Position numbers and translations under genes: made by a program. From contig JAJFLC010000001.1 of assembly GCA_021772895.1 (NCBI GenBank), forward strand, positions 62,001-126,000: 64,000 bases of DNA, written 5' to 3'. Below, in pieces: positions 18,038 to 27,428 of this stretch. The first letter of the stretch is position 1. Each line of letters starts with the position of its first letter. The DNA is from Mariprofundaceae bacterium. Its GTDB lineage: Bacteria; Pseudomonadota; Zetaproteobacteria; Mariprofundales; Mariprofundaceae. A model generated the notes under the pieces. It saw only the letters and a program-made list of their open reading frames with translations, was not told the origin of the DNA and did not search any database.

Positions 18038-18115
18038 TTATTTGGGTTTATCAAACTTCATTCCTTGTGGGTTGCCTGCACCTGTTTGGGGCAGGGGCAT
18101 ATAATAGGTAATCAT
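18038..18115 (-). CDS. Possible 25-aa microprotein coupled to the heptose kinase gene
   Basis: A short frame reading MITYYMPLPQTGAGNPQGMK and five more residues, then TAA. Its ATG overlaps the stop of the upstream kinase gene as ATGA, the same coupling as between true genes in this window. It fills most of the gap to kdsB. There is no family assignment; it may be chance. Confidence 0.3.
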   Translation of the reverse strand: MITYYMPLPQTGAGNPQGMKFDKPK

Positions 18116-19035
18116 GTTGAGTGTGCTGCAATTTCATCCCAGGTTGCGGTGGCGGTGCCAACTTTTCCGACCACAACACCCGCTGCAAGATTGGCTGTTT
18201 GTGCGGCTTTGAGTGGATCATCACCACGGGCCAGACATGTGGTGAATGTGGCAATGACGGTATCACCGGCACCGGTGACATCAAACACATCGCGGGCAGC
18301 CGTTGGGATATGGTGGCACTTGTCACCATCAAACAGCGTCATGCCGCGCTCAGAGCGGGTAACCAGAGCATAGGTCAGATCCAGCTTCTGATGCAATGCT
18401 CTTGCAATGCTCTCAACATGTGAATCTTCATTGATAGCATGCATATTCGCCATGGCCGCCGCTTCAGAGAGGTTGGGTGTGATCAGTGTGGCATGTTTGT
18501 ACGCATCGGTGTGTTCAGGTTTGGGATCAACGGCAATGATTTTCCCATCAAGATGTGGGATCAAACGTTTAAGAAAATCCGGTGTTAACAGGCCTTTTCC
18601 GTAGTCAGAAAGAATCACTGCATTTGCGGTGGATAATGTTTCCAGAATACGCTTTTCGATCTCATTCTGTGTTTCAGGTTGGGCCGGGTCAGTCCATTCC
18701 CGGTCATAACGAACCACCTGTTGATGGCGTGCAATAATACGTGTTTTGACAGCGGTTGGCCGCTGGTTGTATTTGGTGAGTACCCCGGAATTATCAGCAT
18801 CGAGCTCGGTCAGTTGCTGATGTACCCATTGGCCGGGTTCATCATCACCGACCATACCAAACATGGCTGAATTCTGGCTCAGTGCATGCAGATTTCGAAT
18901 CACATTGGCTGAGCCACCGAGCCTGCGATCAATCGACTCAACATTCACAACAGGGACAGGGGCTTCAGGCGAGATGCGTGAAACATCGCCCATCACAAAT
19001 TCATCGACGATAATGTCGCCCACAACAAGAATCAT
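18112..19035 (-). CDS. hldA: D-glycero-beta-D-manno-heptose-7-phosphate kinase (PfkB family)
   Basis: Ribokinase-type kinase of ADP-heptose synthesis for LPS inner core. The N-terminal VVGDIIVDEFVMGDVSRISP and LGGSANVIRNL match the HldE/RfaE kinase domain; the PfkB signature with the catalytic Asp is DVTGAGDTVIA. It has about 307 aa and lacks the C-terminal nucleotidyltransferase domain of bifunctional HldE, hence HldA; a separate HldC would be needed and is not in the window. ATG 19035 has a strong AAGGAGGAG site; an upstream in-frame ATG at 19053 overlaps that site. Confidence 0.88.
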   Translation of the reverse strand: MILVVGDIIVDEFVMGDVSRISPEAPVPVVNVESIDRRLGGSANVIRNLHALSQNSAMFGMVGDDEPGQWVHQQLTELDADNSGVLTKYNQRPTAVKTRIIARHQQVVRYDREWTDPAQPETQNEIEKRILETLSTANAVILSDYGKGLLTPDFLKRLIPHLDGKIIAVDPKPEHTDAYKHATLITPNLSEAAAMANMHAINEDSHVESIARALHQKLDLTYALVTRSERGMTLFDGDKCHHIPTAARDVFDVTGAGDTVIATFTTCLARGDDPLKAAQTANLAAGVVVGKVGTATATWDEIAAHST

Positions 19036-19078
19036 AATGCTCCTCCTTCCCAAATAAACGCAGGCTGCGTTGCTCGTT

Positions 19079-19340
19079 GTTCATTTGGATTAAACCAAAC
19101 TTCACGCCTCGCGCCTTGCCTGCGTTTATTTGGAAGGTAAGAAACAGGTGCGGTGGTTTGTGGTTCATTTGGATCAAACCAAACTTCATGCCTTGCGCCT
19201 TGCCTGCGTTTATTTGGGACATAAGAAACAGATGCGGTGGTTTGTGGTTCATTTGGATTAAACCAGGCTTCACGCCTCGTGCCTTGCTTGTGTTTATTTG
19301 GGATGCCAGCAGGTTTGGTGGTTTGTGGTTTATTTGAATG
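19079..19340. repeat. 84-bp direct tandem repeat, about three copies plus partials
   Basis: Copies begin at 19079, 19163 and 19247 (period exactly 84 bp), with a degenerate partial start near 19328 and a partial copy upstream near 19050. Each unit contains GTTCATTTGGATTAAACC, a CGCCTCGCGCCTTGCCTGCG segment, GTTTATTTGG and TGCGGTGGTTTGTGGTT. The period is a multiple of three, so a minus-strand frame (19032-19412) stays open through all copies with a repeated peptide containing KRRQGAR and PNEPQTT. It also overlaps the hldA start region and I regard it as a DNA repeat rather than a gene. Confidence 0.85.
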
Positions 19341-19368
19341 TATTAGTAAGACAGACATCATGTTTGTG

Positions 19369-20328
19369 TTATTTATCATGAAAACGAGCTTCCAGTGTTT
19401 TGACAAATGCACCTGCTTTCAGGTATTCATTCCCGTACTTGAGGAGTTTGCAGATGCGTCGCTGCAGGTAAGCCGGACGCAGATTATAGGTGAGGGCGTT
19501 GTAACGGTAGATCGCAGTTTTGGTACGTTCTGCCTCTTCGGTATTGATCTGAAAATTTTCAGGCACGATTGTTTTGCGGAAGAGAATCTGGATATCCGGG
19601 TTGGCCTCATCTGTGAACTTTTCGACCACCTCAAAGCCGCACTTGGTAGCCATGGCGATCAGTGTATTCGGTGTGAAATTGTAGATGTGCGCAAAATGAA
19701 AAAGACGACCAAATGTGGCAAAGGGCGCGGCAATGTTTGGGCACTCAATATAAAGAAGACCATCCTCTTTAAGCAGGCCTCTGATATGTGAGAGTGCACG
19801 TGTGGGTGATGAAAAATGCTCAATCACATGGATCAGCAGGATGACATGTTTATCGCTACTGCTTTCCAGATCGTAGAGGTTGGTATTGGTGACATCGGCA
19901 TGAAGTGTATCGCGTGTGTAGGCATTAAAGCCTGTATTGGGTTCGATGCCGGAGGCCTGATAACCCGCAGCTTCAAAGTTTTTTACGGTACAGCCAATGC
20001 CTGCGCCGACTTCGAAGACGTCTGTTTGTGCAGGAATATGAGGTGCGAGTTGTTTCAATATCCGTGCGCCATTGTTCCATGCCCGCATGATCCGGCGGGT
20101 TGAGGGGGAGCTTTCACCATGATAATCACGTCGATAATCTTTGGCATAATAGGCACTTACTTCTTCTTCACTGGGCACAGGGAGATGGGATACCAGCCCA
20201 CATCCGTTGCACAGGCCCGTGGTCAGTGAGGAACCATGGCGATCTTTTTCGGAGATGACAGAAAATTGATTGCTGCCACAAAGATCACATGTCTGAAGAT
20301 TATCTGGCTGATTCAATATCGACTCCAC
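19369..20328 (-). CDS. Class I SAM-dependent methyltransferase with N-terminal zinc ribbon
   Basis: A 319-aa protein. Two Cys pairs (CDLCGS near residue 15 and CNGCGL near 40) form a zinc ribbon, followed by a Methyltransf_23-type domain with the SAM loop VFEVGAGIGC near 105, acidic IEPN, and HVIEHFSSP. Such enzymes typically methylate sugars or nucleotide sugars of surface polysaccharides; the neighbouring kdsB and hldA agree with that, but the acceptor is unknown. Confidence 0.82.
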   Translation of the reverse strand: MESILNQPDNLQTCDLCGSNQFSVISEKDRHGSSLTTGLCNGCGLVSHLPVPSEEEVSAYYAKDYRRDYHGESSPSTRRIMRAWNNGARILKQLAPHIPAQTDVFEVGAGIGCTVKNFEAAGYQASGIEPNTGFNAYTRDTLHADVTNTNLYDLESSSDKHVILLIHVIEHFSSPTRALSHIRGLLKEDGLLYIECPNIAAPFATFGRLFHFAHIYNFTPNTLIAMATKCGFEVVEKFTDEANPDIQILFRKTIVPENFQINTEEAERTKTAIYRYNALTYNLRPAYLQRRICKLLKYGNEYLKAGAFVKTLEARFHDK

Positions 20329-20484
20329 CCTTTAGAGATACAACTAAAACCGAGAAAAAACTAAAAAAACACAAACCATTCAAAAGTCCGAAACTATCTC
20401 AGGACCGTTTGGAACGGCTGCAAAGTGTGGAGTATAAGCAGGAAATGTCCGGCTTACCACGGGTCTGCACTTCTCCGACACATG

Positions 20485-21561
20485 TTATCCAAAAGAGGCT
20501 TTACTGCGACGGGCAGTGACCTCGGTTTTTAGCTGGCCACATGCCGCAGAGATTTCATCGCCTTTTGATTTGCGCACAACAGTCACCATGCCCGCGTTAA
20601 CCAGAATCGACCGAAATGCCGAAACCGTTGCATCATCCGGACGTTGAAATGTCGTGCCCGAAAAAGGGTTGAATGGTAGCAGGTTGATTGTGCATCCAAG
20701 CCCGTCCAACAGTGTGATCAGGCGCCTGGCATCCTCACTGGAATCGTTGATGCCTCCGAGCATGACATATTCGATCAATACCCGGTTTTTATCTTTGAAC
20801 TTAATATATTCACGTACAGCCGTCATCAGTTCGGCAATCGGATATTTTGCATTGATCGGTATGATCTGGCTGCGGACGTCATCGGTGGTGGCATTGAGTG
20901 AAACGGCCAGATTACATGGCAGTTCATCTTCAATCATCCGGTAAATACCGGGCACCAGCCCTGATGTAGAGAGCGTAACGCGGTGAGGTGAAAATGCCAG
21001 ACCCAGCGGATCGGTCACGATGCGGACAAATTTGGCAACCTCTTCATAGTTGTGCAGTGGTTCACCCATGCCCATCAGCACAAGATTACGAATTTCCTGA
21101 TCCGAGATGTCACGGGCAGTCATCACCTGAGAAACCATTTCTGCAGCACTCAGGTTACGGGTGAGACCTGCGGTTGCGGTCAGACAAAACTGACAGCCCA
21201 CGGCGCATCCAACCTGTGTTGAGATGCATTGAGTCAGTCGTTTCGGACCGGGAATAAGAACAGTTTCAACTTCTTTGCCATCCGGCATGCGCAGTAGCAT
21301 TTTATGTGTGCCATCTTCGGCCATGCGATTGGCCATACATTCCGGTTTGAGTTGCCCGACATGACCGTCAAGATAATCATAAAGTGCATGTGGGAGATCA
21401 GGAATCTGGCGGGTATCGGTGATACCATGGCGAAATACCCAGGCATTGAGTTGTTTTGCATGTACGGATTTGACCTCGGCTTGTTGGCAGAGATGCAGGA
21501 GATCCGCATGATCCATGCCGATCAGGGCAGGGGGCGTTTTAGTGGTTATGTTTGAGTGCAT
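20485..21561 (-). CDS. rlmN: Dual-specificity RNA methyltransferase RlmN (23S A2503 / tRNA A37)
   Basis: Radical SAM enzyme placing the C2 methyl on A2503 of 23S rRNA and A37 of some tRNAs. The cluster-binding motif is CAVGCQFC near residue 120, followed by GLTRNLSAAEMVSQV; the conserved GMGEPLHNY is present; the second catalytic Cys is in SAACGQL near the C terminus. The 358 aa are typical. About 150 bp separates it from the methyltransferase downstream. Confidence 0.96.
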   Translation of the reverse strand: MHSNITTKTPPALIGMDHADLLHLCQQAEVKSVHAKQLNAWVFRHGITDTRQIPDLPHALYDYLDGHVGQLKPECMANRMAEDGTHKMLLRMPDGKEVETVLIPGPKRLTQCISTQVGCAVGCQFCLTATAGLTRNLSAAEMVSQVMTARDISDQEIRNLVLMGMGEPLHNYEEVAKFVRIVTDPLGLAFSPHRVTLSTSGLVPGIYRMIEDELPCNLAVSLNATTDDVRSQIIPINAKYPIAELMTAVREYIKFKDKNRVLIEYVMLGGINDSSEDARRLITLLDGLGCTINLLPFNPFSGTTFQRPDDATVSAFRSILVNAGMVTVVRKSKGDEISAACGQLKTEVTARRSKASFG

Positions 21562-21569
21562 AAGCGGTT

Positions 21570-21619
21570 TTTTAAATAAAAATGGATGGTCTGCTCAGGG
21601 TTGAACAAGACCATCCAAA
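21570..21619 (-). terminator. Rho-independent terminator of fdxA
   Basis: A 10-bp perfect stem, TGGATGGTCT (21583-21592) with AGACCATCCA (21608-21617), followed on the minus strand by a T-rich tract (complement of 21571-21582). It lies between the ferredoxin stop and rlmN. Confidence 0.85.
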
Positions 21620-21669
21620 TGTACGATTTAAGGCTGTTGATTTAAAGGCGGTCGATGAAGATCGATCGA

Positions 21670-22014
21670 CTAAAGACCAAACTTGGCCTTGTTGGCAGCA
21701 ACGTCTTCAGCTGAAGGTGGCTCATGATCTTTCACTTCTGCCAGATCAAAGGAGTCACGATCCGTATCGCACAGATCATTCAGGGCGATGTCACCTTCAA
21801 AAACCTCGGGCACATCTTCTTCAGGATAGATCGCTTCCCAAGGGCATTCAGGCTCACAGACTGCACAGTCAATGCACTCTTCAGGAGAGATAAACAGCAT
21901 ATTCGGGTGCTCTTCCGATACATCTTTGGGCTGATAAAAGCAGTCGACCGGGCATACAGCAACACACGCTGTATCAACACAATCTTTACAAAGCTGGGTA
22001 ACAACAAAGGCCAT
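21670..22014 (-). CDS. fdxA: 7Fe ferredoxin (3Fe-4S / 4Fe-4S), FdxA type
   Basis: Small electron carrier of 114 aa. The first cluster region reads [18 protein letters not shown] and the second [18 protein letters not shown], the Cys spacing of the seven-iron FdxA/FdI family, with the acidic C-terminal tail usual for it. It is monocistronic with its own terminator. The electron partner is not shown; the nearby glycolate oxidase genes are not known to need it. Confidence 0.93.
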   Translation of the reverse strand: MAFVVTQLCKDCVDTACVAVCPVDCFYQPKDVSEEHPNMLFISPEECIDCAVCEPECPWEAIYPEEDVPEVFEGDIALNDLCDTDRDSFDLAEVKDHEPPSAEDVAANKAKFGL

Positions 22015-22105
22015 GATTCAACCTCTCCAATATTTATATTGCGCCGCACTCTAGCACGGCATTTCATCGGTCGCTATGGGCATTCATGCGGACCCATGGC
22101 GAGGC

Positions 22106-23284
22106 TCAACTGCTGTAAATCACCTGTGCTGCAGCAAGGGCAACGCCATGTTTAACCGGTGCGTCGAGCCTGCCCAATACATCATCGAGTGCACTCAGGC
22201 ATTTTAATACATTCTCTTTACGACAGGCGTGACCCATCAAGCCAATGCGCCACACTTTATTTGCCATGGGGCCGAGGCCAGCACCAATTTCAAGGTTATA
22301 ATCGTTTAACAACAGACCACGAACCGTGGCATCATCCACACTCTCTGGAATGCTGACTGCATTGAGCTGTGACAGACGTTCAGATGCCGGAACGATAAAG
22401 TTCAGACCCATGGCTTCCAATCCGGCCTTTAAGGCATTGTGGTGATGGCTGTGGCGTTTCCATGCATTTTCCAACGTCTCATTTTCTAACATTACCAAAG
22501 CTTCATGCAGGCCATAAAGGGCGTTGATCGGTGCGGTGTGATGATAAGCACGTTTGGCACCGCTGCCCCAATAACCCATCACCAGATTCAGATCGAGGAA
22601 CCAGCTTTGCACCTTGCTTGTGCGGCTTCGGATTTTCTCCAGTGCAGCCTCAGAGAAGCTGACAGGTGAGAGCCCCGGTGTGCAGGAGAGACATTTTTGT
22701 GTGCCGGAATAAATCGCATCAATACCCCAATCATCCACACGAAGTTCTGAACCGCCGAGTGAGGTGACCGCATCAACAATGGTGAGGCAATCATATTGAT
22801 GGGCGAGTGCCACCAGTGTTTTGGCATCGGAGATGGCTCCGGTGGATGTTTCAGCATGCACAAAGGCAACAAGTTTGGCATCAGGATTGGCTTTTAAAGC
22901 ATCTTCGAGTTTGCCTGCATCCACAGCACGGCCCCACTCATCTTCAACCATCACAGGGATGCCGCCGCAACGCTCGACATTCTCTTTCATGCGTCCACCA
23001 AATACACCGTTTTGGCAGATAATCACGGTATCTCCCGGCTCCACCAGATTAACAAAGCAGGTTTCCATACCCGCTGATCCGGGCGCAGACACTGGCATGG
23101 TCATCGCATTTTTTGTCTGGAAAGCATATTGAAGCAGTGTCTTCATCTCATCCATCATGCCCACAAACAGGGGGTCAAGATGACCGATGGTCGGCCTACC
23201 CATGGCTTCAAGAATGCGCGGGTGCACATCAGAAGGGCCGGGGCCCATCAGGGTACGTTGTGGCGGATGAAATGATGCTGTCAT
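22106..23284 (-). CDS. PLP-dependent alanine/serine-glyoxylate aminotransferase
   Basis: Class V aminotransferase of 392 aa. MGPGPSDVHPRILEAM, the PLP Lys in YSGTQKCLSCTPGLSP near residue 198, and HAETSTG match the AGXT/serine-pyruvate family. It would transaminate glyoxylate to glycine with alanine or serine as donor. It lies 155 bp downstream of glcF on the same strand, so the four genes form a glycolate to glyoxylate to glycine route. Confidence 0.92.
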   Translation of the reverse strand: MTASFHPPQRTLMGPGPSDVHPRILEAMGRPTIGHLDPLFVGMMDEMKTLLQYAFQTKNAMTMPVSAPGSAGMETCFVNLVEPGDTVIICQNGVFGGRMKENVERCGGIPVMVEDEWGRAVDAGKLEDALKANPDAKLVAFVHAETSTGAISDAKTLVALAHQYDCLTIVDAVTSLGGSELRVDDWGIDAIYSGTQKCLSCTPGLSPVSFSEAALEKIRSRTSKVQSWFLDLNLVMGYWGSGAKRAYHHTAPINALYGLHEALVMLENETLENAWKRHSHHHNALKAGLEAMGLNFIVPASERLSQLNAVSIPESVDDATVRGLLLNDYNLEIGAGLGPMANKVWRIGLMGHACRKENVLKCLSALDDVLGRLDAPVKHGVALAAAQVIYSS

Positions 23285-23439
23285 ACAAAACCTCTCAATA
23301 TTTTGTGGGCTAAACTATAAAAAGAAATGCAAACAATGCATCCCCATGATTCCTGCGGTTATGCTGGCACGCCGATACTGTGATTTAAAACAACTGCCAT
23401 GATGTGCTTTTTCGAGGTTTTGACTGCGTTGGTTAGCGG

Positions 23440-24654
23440 TCAATATTCGTGTGGCATGAGTAGTGTCAGCCAATGCTGAACGGAAAGATCTGTGCCGCTT
23501 TGCATATGATGCAGGCATCCGATATTAGCTGTGGCGATCAGTTCCGGTTGTCCTGTGGTTAAGGCGGCCAGCTTATGATCACGCAGTTGTTCGGCGAGTT
23601 CCGGTTGAAGAATCGAATAACTACCTGCCGATCCACAACAGAGATGGGCATCCTGTACAGGCGATAGCTCATAACCGATATGTGTCAGAATGGATTCAAC
23701 CACGCCATTGAGTTTTTGCCCGTGTTGCAGCGTGCATGGTGCGTGAAAAGCGATGCGTTTGGGTTCGGTCAATTTAAACGGAGAGAGATCTTCACCGTGC
23801 AGGATTTCAGCGATGTCTTTGGTGGCATTTGAGATGCGTGCGGCTTTATCGGCATAGTCAGGATCAAGGCGAAGAAGATAACCATACTCCTTGATTTCCA
23901 GTGCGCAGGCGCTGGCTGTGGAGATGATGGCTTCGACACCCAGATCAAGGAACGGCAGCCAGGCATCGATATTGGCACGAACACGATTCAAACCTGCCTC
24001 TTTGGCATTCAGATGATTTTCAACCGCACCACAGCATTGCGCCATCTGTGTTCGCATCGTTTCTATGCCGAGCCTGTCCAGCAGACCTGCTGAAGCGATA
24101 TCAATTTCCGGCGACATGGCTGGTTGCACACAACCTTCGATGAGAAGCACCTTGCGTTGATGCTGTGTTGTTGGAAAAGAAGGTGTTTGTTGCCGGGCGG
24201 GGATCTTTTTTTGTAATTTTTCTGGCAGCAGAGGTTTAAACCTTTGGCCCAGCGCGAGGAAAAAAGAGAAGCGGGCGCGATAGGGAAGGATTCGTATTAA
24301 CAAACCTCGTAACACACGCTGTTTGAAAGGACGTTTCACCTTTTGTTCTGCTATGGTTTTGCCGATTTCAGCCAGATGTGCGTATGCCACGCCGGAAGGG
24401 CAGGTGGTTTCGCAGGCGCGGCAGCTCAGACAGCGATCCAGATGATCCAGTGTGGTGGCGGTAGCTTGATTGGATTCCATCATCTCCTTGATCAGGTAAA
24501 TGCGCCCACGTGGCCCATCCAGTTCATCGCCGAGCAGCTGATAGGTTGGGCAGGTTGCAGTGCAAAAGCCGCAGTGTACGCAGGAGCGGAGAATATCATC
24601 TGCTTCCCGGCCTGTCGGGGTGGAGAGCAGGTCAGGTATGATTTTTGTTTGCAT
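23440..24654 (-). CDS. glcF: Glycolate oxidase iron-sulfur subunit
   Basis: Electron-transfer subunit of the membrane-associated GlcDEF complex. Two 4Fe-4S motifs are visible: CVHCGFCTATCPTY near residue 25 and CLSCRACETTCPSG near 77. Two CCG domains follow, with CCGAVENH and LCCGSAGSY. The 404 aa match the family. Start ATG 24654 directly abuts the glcE stop. Confidence 0.94.
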   Translation of the reverse strand: MQTKIIPDLLSTPTGREADDILRSCVHCGFCTATCPTYQLLGDELDGPRGRIYLIKEMMESNQATATTLDHLDRCLSCRACETTCPSGVAYAHLAEIGKTIAEQKVKRPFKQRVLRGLLIRILPYRARFSFFLALGQRFKPLLPEKLQKKIPARQQTPSFPTTQHQRKVLLIEGCVQPAMSPEIDIASAGLLDRLGIETMRTQMAQCCGAVENHLNAKEAGLNRVRANIDAWLPFLDLGVEAIISTASACALEIKEYGYLLRLDPDYADKAARISNATKDIAEILHGEDLSPFKLTEPKRIAFHAPCTLQHGQKLNGVVESILTHIGYELSPVQDAHLCCGSAGSYSILQPELAEQLRDHKLAALTTGQPELIATANIGCLHHMQSGTDLSVQHWLTLLMPHEY

Positions 24655-25776
24655 TCAGAGTTCCCTGTACATCCGGCCCGGATTAAGAATGTTGGCGGGA
24701 TCAAAAGCATGTTTGACGCGGTGGTGAAGCTGCATGAGTGCTGGTGCGAGCGGGGCGAACACTTCACCTTCCCTGTTTCCATGTGGGCTCCCGTCACTGT
24801 TTTCGTTTCTGTTTGTGGCGCTGTTTTTATCTCTGAATAGCGATGCGGTCCCGCCAGCGTTGTGTGCAAGTTTTTGAATGTCATCAAAAGAAAGGTCGCT
24901 TTTTAACCAGCGTTGGGTGCCGCCCCAGCCGATGAACCAGTCCTGCTCATCAATGGCTTCGGTTTGAATGTGTGCGGCAGCCTGTGGAACAGAAAAACGC
25001 CATAACGGACGTGGATCATCATCAAAATAAGCAAGTGTGTGTTCACGCAACGCTTTCCAAAAGCTCCAGCCATCTTCAAAAAGATCGCCATCGATCTGTT
25101 GGCGACTTTTTTCGACGGCTGATGGTGTGCCACAAACCCGAAAATAGATGCGTTTGCCATCGGCTGCCATGGCGGTAACCGGAAGGGGTGTGGCGGCCCA
25201 TCGATTCATAATTTCAATGGCGGCAGGAAAGTCTGCATTCAGTGTAAGGGTCTGCTCGGCAAGCCTGTGTGGAAGCACCTTGAGCGAGAGATCCAGAAGC
25301 AGTCCCAATGTGCCAAGGCTTCCGGCCATCAGGCGGGTGACATCAAAACCGGCAACATTTTTCATCACCTCGCCGCCAAAATGCATCAGCTCACCTTTGC
25401 CATTGATGATGTTACAGCCGAGCATGAAATCGCGGCAGGAACCTGCATATGGGCGGCGTGGGCCGGAGAAGTTGCATGCAACAGTGCCGCCAATGGTTGC
25501 ATGTTCTCCAAAGTGGGGAGGATCAAAGGGTAATCTCTGGCGATGTTCATCGAGTGTGTCTGCAATCTCGGTCAGTGGTGTGCCCGCGCGGGCAGTGATC
25601 ATCAACTCACTGGGTTGATAATGAATGATTCCTGTATGACCGCTGACGTGCAGCGGGGAACCGACCGGGGTGCGCCCATACCATGATTTGCTGTTGCCAC
25701 CGATGATATTCAGGGGTGTTTTGGATTGATAAGCAGTCTGAACAGTTTGTTGGAGTTCGTTGGAGAGATCAGGCAT
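24655..25776 (-). CDS. glcE: Glycolate oxidase FAD-binding subunit
   Basis: FAD_binding_4 protein of 373 aa, shorter than GlcD. It has ARAGTPLTEIADTLDEHRQ, the flavin-loop PHFGEHATIGGTVACNFSG and MKNVAGFDVTRLMAGSLGTL, typical of GlcE. It works with GlcD and GlcF to oxidise glycolate to glyoxylate, passing electrons to the quinone pool. Its ATG overlaps the glcD stop by 1 nt. Confidence 0.93.
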   Translation of the reverse strand: MPDLSNELQQTVQTAYQSKTPLNIIGGNSKSWYGRTPVGSPLHVSGHTGIIHYQPSELMITARAGTPLTEIADTLDEHRQRLPFDPPHFGEHATIGGTVACNFSGPRRPYAGSCRDFMLGCNIINGKGELMHFGGEVMKNVAGFDVTRLMAGSLGTLGLLLDLSLKVLPHRLAEQTLTLNADFPAAIEIMNRWAATPLPVTAMAADGKRIYFRVCGTPSAVEKSRQQIDGDLFEDGWSFWKALREHTLAYFDDDPRPLWRFSVPQAAAHIQTEAIDEQDWFIGWGGTQRWLKSDLSFDDIQKLAHNAGGTASLFRDKNSATNRNENSDGSPHGNREGEVFAPLAPALMQLHHRVKHAFDPANILNPGRMYREL

Positions 25777-27254
25777 CAGAAACGCTCCAGTTCAGGGTGT
25801 GGTAGCTGGCCATCATGCACATGCATGCGTCCGAGCTCCGCACAGCGGTGAAGTGTCGGGATCGCTTTGCCGGGATTGAGTAACTTGTCCGGGTCGAAGG
25901 CATGTTTGATCGCAAAAAACTGTTCGAGTTCATGTTGGTGAAACTGCACACACATGGAATCAAGTTTTTCCACGCCAACACCATGCTCTCCGGTAATGCT
26001 TCCACCGACCTCAACACAGAGGGCCAGGATTTTTTTGCCAAACGCCTCCGTTTGCTCCAGTTCACCCGGTTTGTTGGCATCGTAAAGAATCAACGGGTGC
26101 ATATTACCATCACCTGCGTGAAATACATTGGCAACAGGCAGCTGATATTCGGCAGACCACTGGGCAATCTTTTTTAATACACCGGGCAGTGCAGCTTTGG
26201 GAATCGTGCCATCCATACAATAATAGTCCGGCGCGAGACGTCCGACTGCCGGAAACGCAGCTTTGCGTCCTGCCCAGAACTGAAGTCGTTCCGCTTCATT
26301 TTGAGAGGTTCTGATCTCTGTGGCTCCGGCTGCGTGCAGCACTTTTTCAACACTTTGAATATGATCGTGTACACCCGCTTCTGTGCCATCGACTTCACAT
26401 AGCAAAATAGCCTCGGCTGCCGGGTAACCGGCCTTGGCAAAGGCCTCTGCGGCTTCAATGGCAAGCCTGTCCATCATCTCCAACCCTGCCGGAACAATGC
26501 CGGCTGCAATGATGTCGGCAACGGCTTGACCGGCTTTTTCGACATCATCAAATGCAGCCAATACGACTTGTGCCAGTTCAGGTTTGGGCAGCAGTTTGAC
26601 TGTGACTTCGACAATGATACCAAGCAAACCTTCAGAACCATGCATGAGTGCAAGCAGATCATAACCCGGTGAATCCAGAACATTGCCACCGAGTTCGATT
26701 AACTCGCCCTGCGTGTTAAGAAACTTGATACCCATGACATTATGTACGGTAAGGCCATATTTCAGGCAGTGCACACCGCCCGAGTTTTCGGCCACGTTGC
26801 CTCCAATCGTGCAGGCAATCTGAGAGGATGGGTCCGGGGCATAGTAGAAATTCAGATGGCGAACGGCTTCAGAGATTGCAAGGTTGCGGACACCGGGTTG
26901 AACCACAGCGGTTCGGTTGTCCACATCGATATCTAACACCTTATTAAATTTGGCCAATGATAGGAGCACAGCATCTTCAATCGGCATGGCACCGCCGGAA
27001 AGACCTGTGCCTGCACCGCGAGCCACCACAGGAACCTGTGCTGCATGGCAATGTTTGAGTATGGCCTGTGCCTCTTCAAGTGTGTTCGGAAGCACCACCA
27101 TGGCAGGCTGTTGTTTATAAACAGAGAGCCCGTCGCACTCGTAAGGCGCAAGCGCTTCCGGTGTTGTGAGCAGTGAATCAGCAGTGACCAGCTTGGTCAT
27201 TTCAAATGTGAACGTTTGCCAGTCGGTCGGTGTTTTTGCCATGTTTGTAGACAT
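25776..27254 (-). CDS. glcD: Glycolate oxidase subunit GlcD (FAD-linked)
   Basis: Catalytic flavoprotein. FAD-binding region: VPVVARGAGTGLSGGAMP near residue 80; CTIGGNVAENSGGVHCLKYG near 140; C-terminal GEHGVGVEK followed by AFDPDKLLNPGKAIP. About 492 aa from ATG 27254; ATG at 27275 and 27242 are in frame and no ribosome site clearly decides. First gene of the glcD-glcE-glcF-aminotransferase run, divergent from dnaE. Confidence 0.94.
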   Translation of the reverse strand: MSTNMAKTPTDWQTFTFEMTKLVTADSLLTTPEALAPYECDGLSVYKQQPAMVVLPNTLEEAQAILKHCHAAQVPVVARGAGTGLSGGAMPIEDAVLLSLAKFNKVLDIDVDNRTAVVQPGVRNLAISEAVRHLNFYYAPDPSSQIACTIGGNVAENSGGVHCLKYGLTVHNVMGIKFLNTQGELIELGGNVLDSPGYDLLALMHGSEGLLGIIVEVTVKLLPKPELAQVVLAAFDDVEKAGQAVADIIAAGIVPAGLEMMDRLAIEAAEAFAKAGYPAAEAILLCEVDGTEAGVHDHIQSVEKVLHAAGATEIRTSQNEAERLQFWAGRKAAFPAVGRLAPDYYCMDGTIPKAALPGVLKKIAQWSAEYQLPVANVFHAGDGNMHPLILYDANKPGELEQTEAFGKKILALCVEVGGSITGEHGVGVEKLDSMCVQFHQHELEQFFAIKHAFDPDKLLNPGKAIPTLHRCAELGRMHVHDGQLPHPELERF

Positions 27255-27428
27255 GTGAAAAAAGATGCAATGCAATCGACATGGCGTCCACCCTTTTCAA
27301 TGTAAGGAGATTCATTTGTGTTCAGGCCCGGTGGCGTTTAGACTGGATTGAACACATGAAGTCTGGAAATGGCAGCATAGGAAAAATGTTCATAGACGAT
27401 TTTTTTATAAGCCTGCTAGTCTAGGCCG

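Noticed and set aside
19079-19340. CRISPR array
   Set aside because: The whole 84-bp unit is repeated, not short repeats with unique spacers, and there are no cas genes.
19032-19412. 126-codon minus-strand frame across the 84-bp repeats
   Set aside because: The peptide repetition follows from a repeat period divisible by three; its end overlaps the methyltransferase gene and the hldA start region, and it has no ribosome site.
20289-20519. 76-codon plus-strand frame between the methyltransferase and rlmN
   Set aside because: Both ends lie antisense in strong genes; Lys-rich middle without a recognisable domain or ribosome site.
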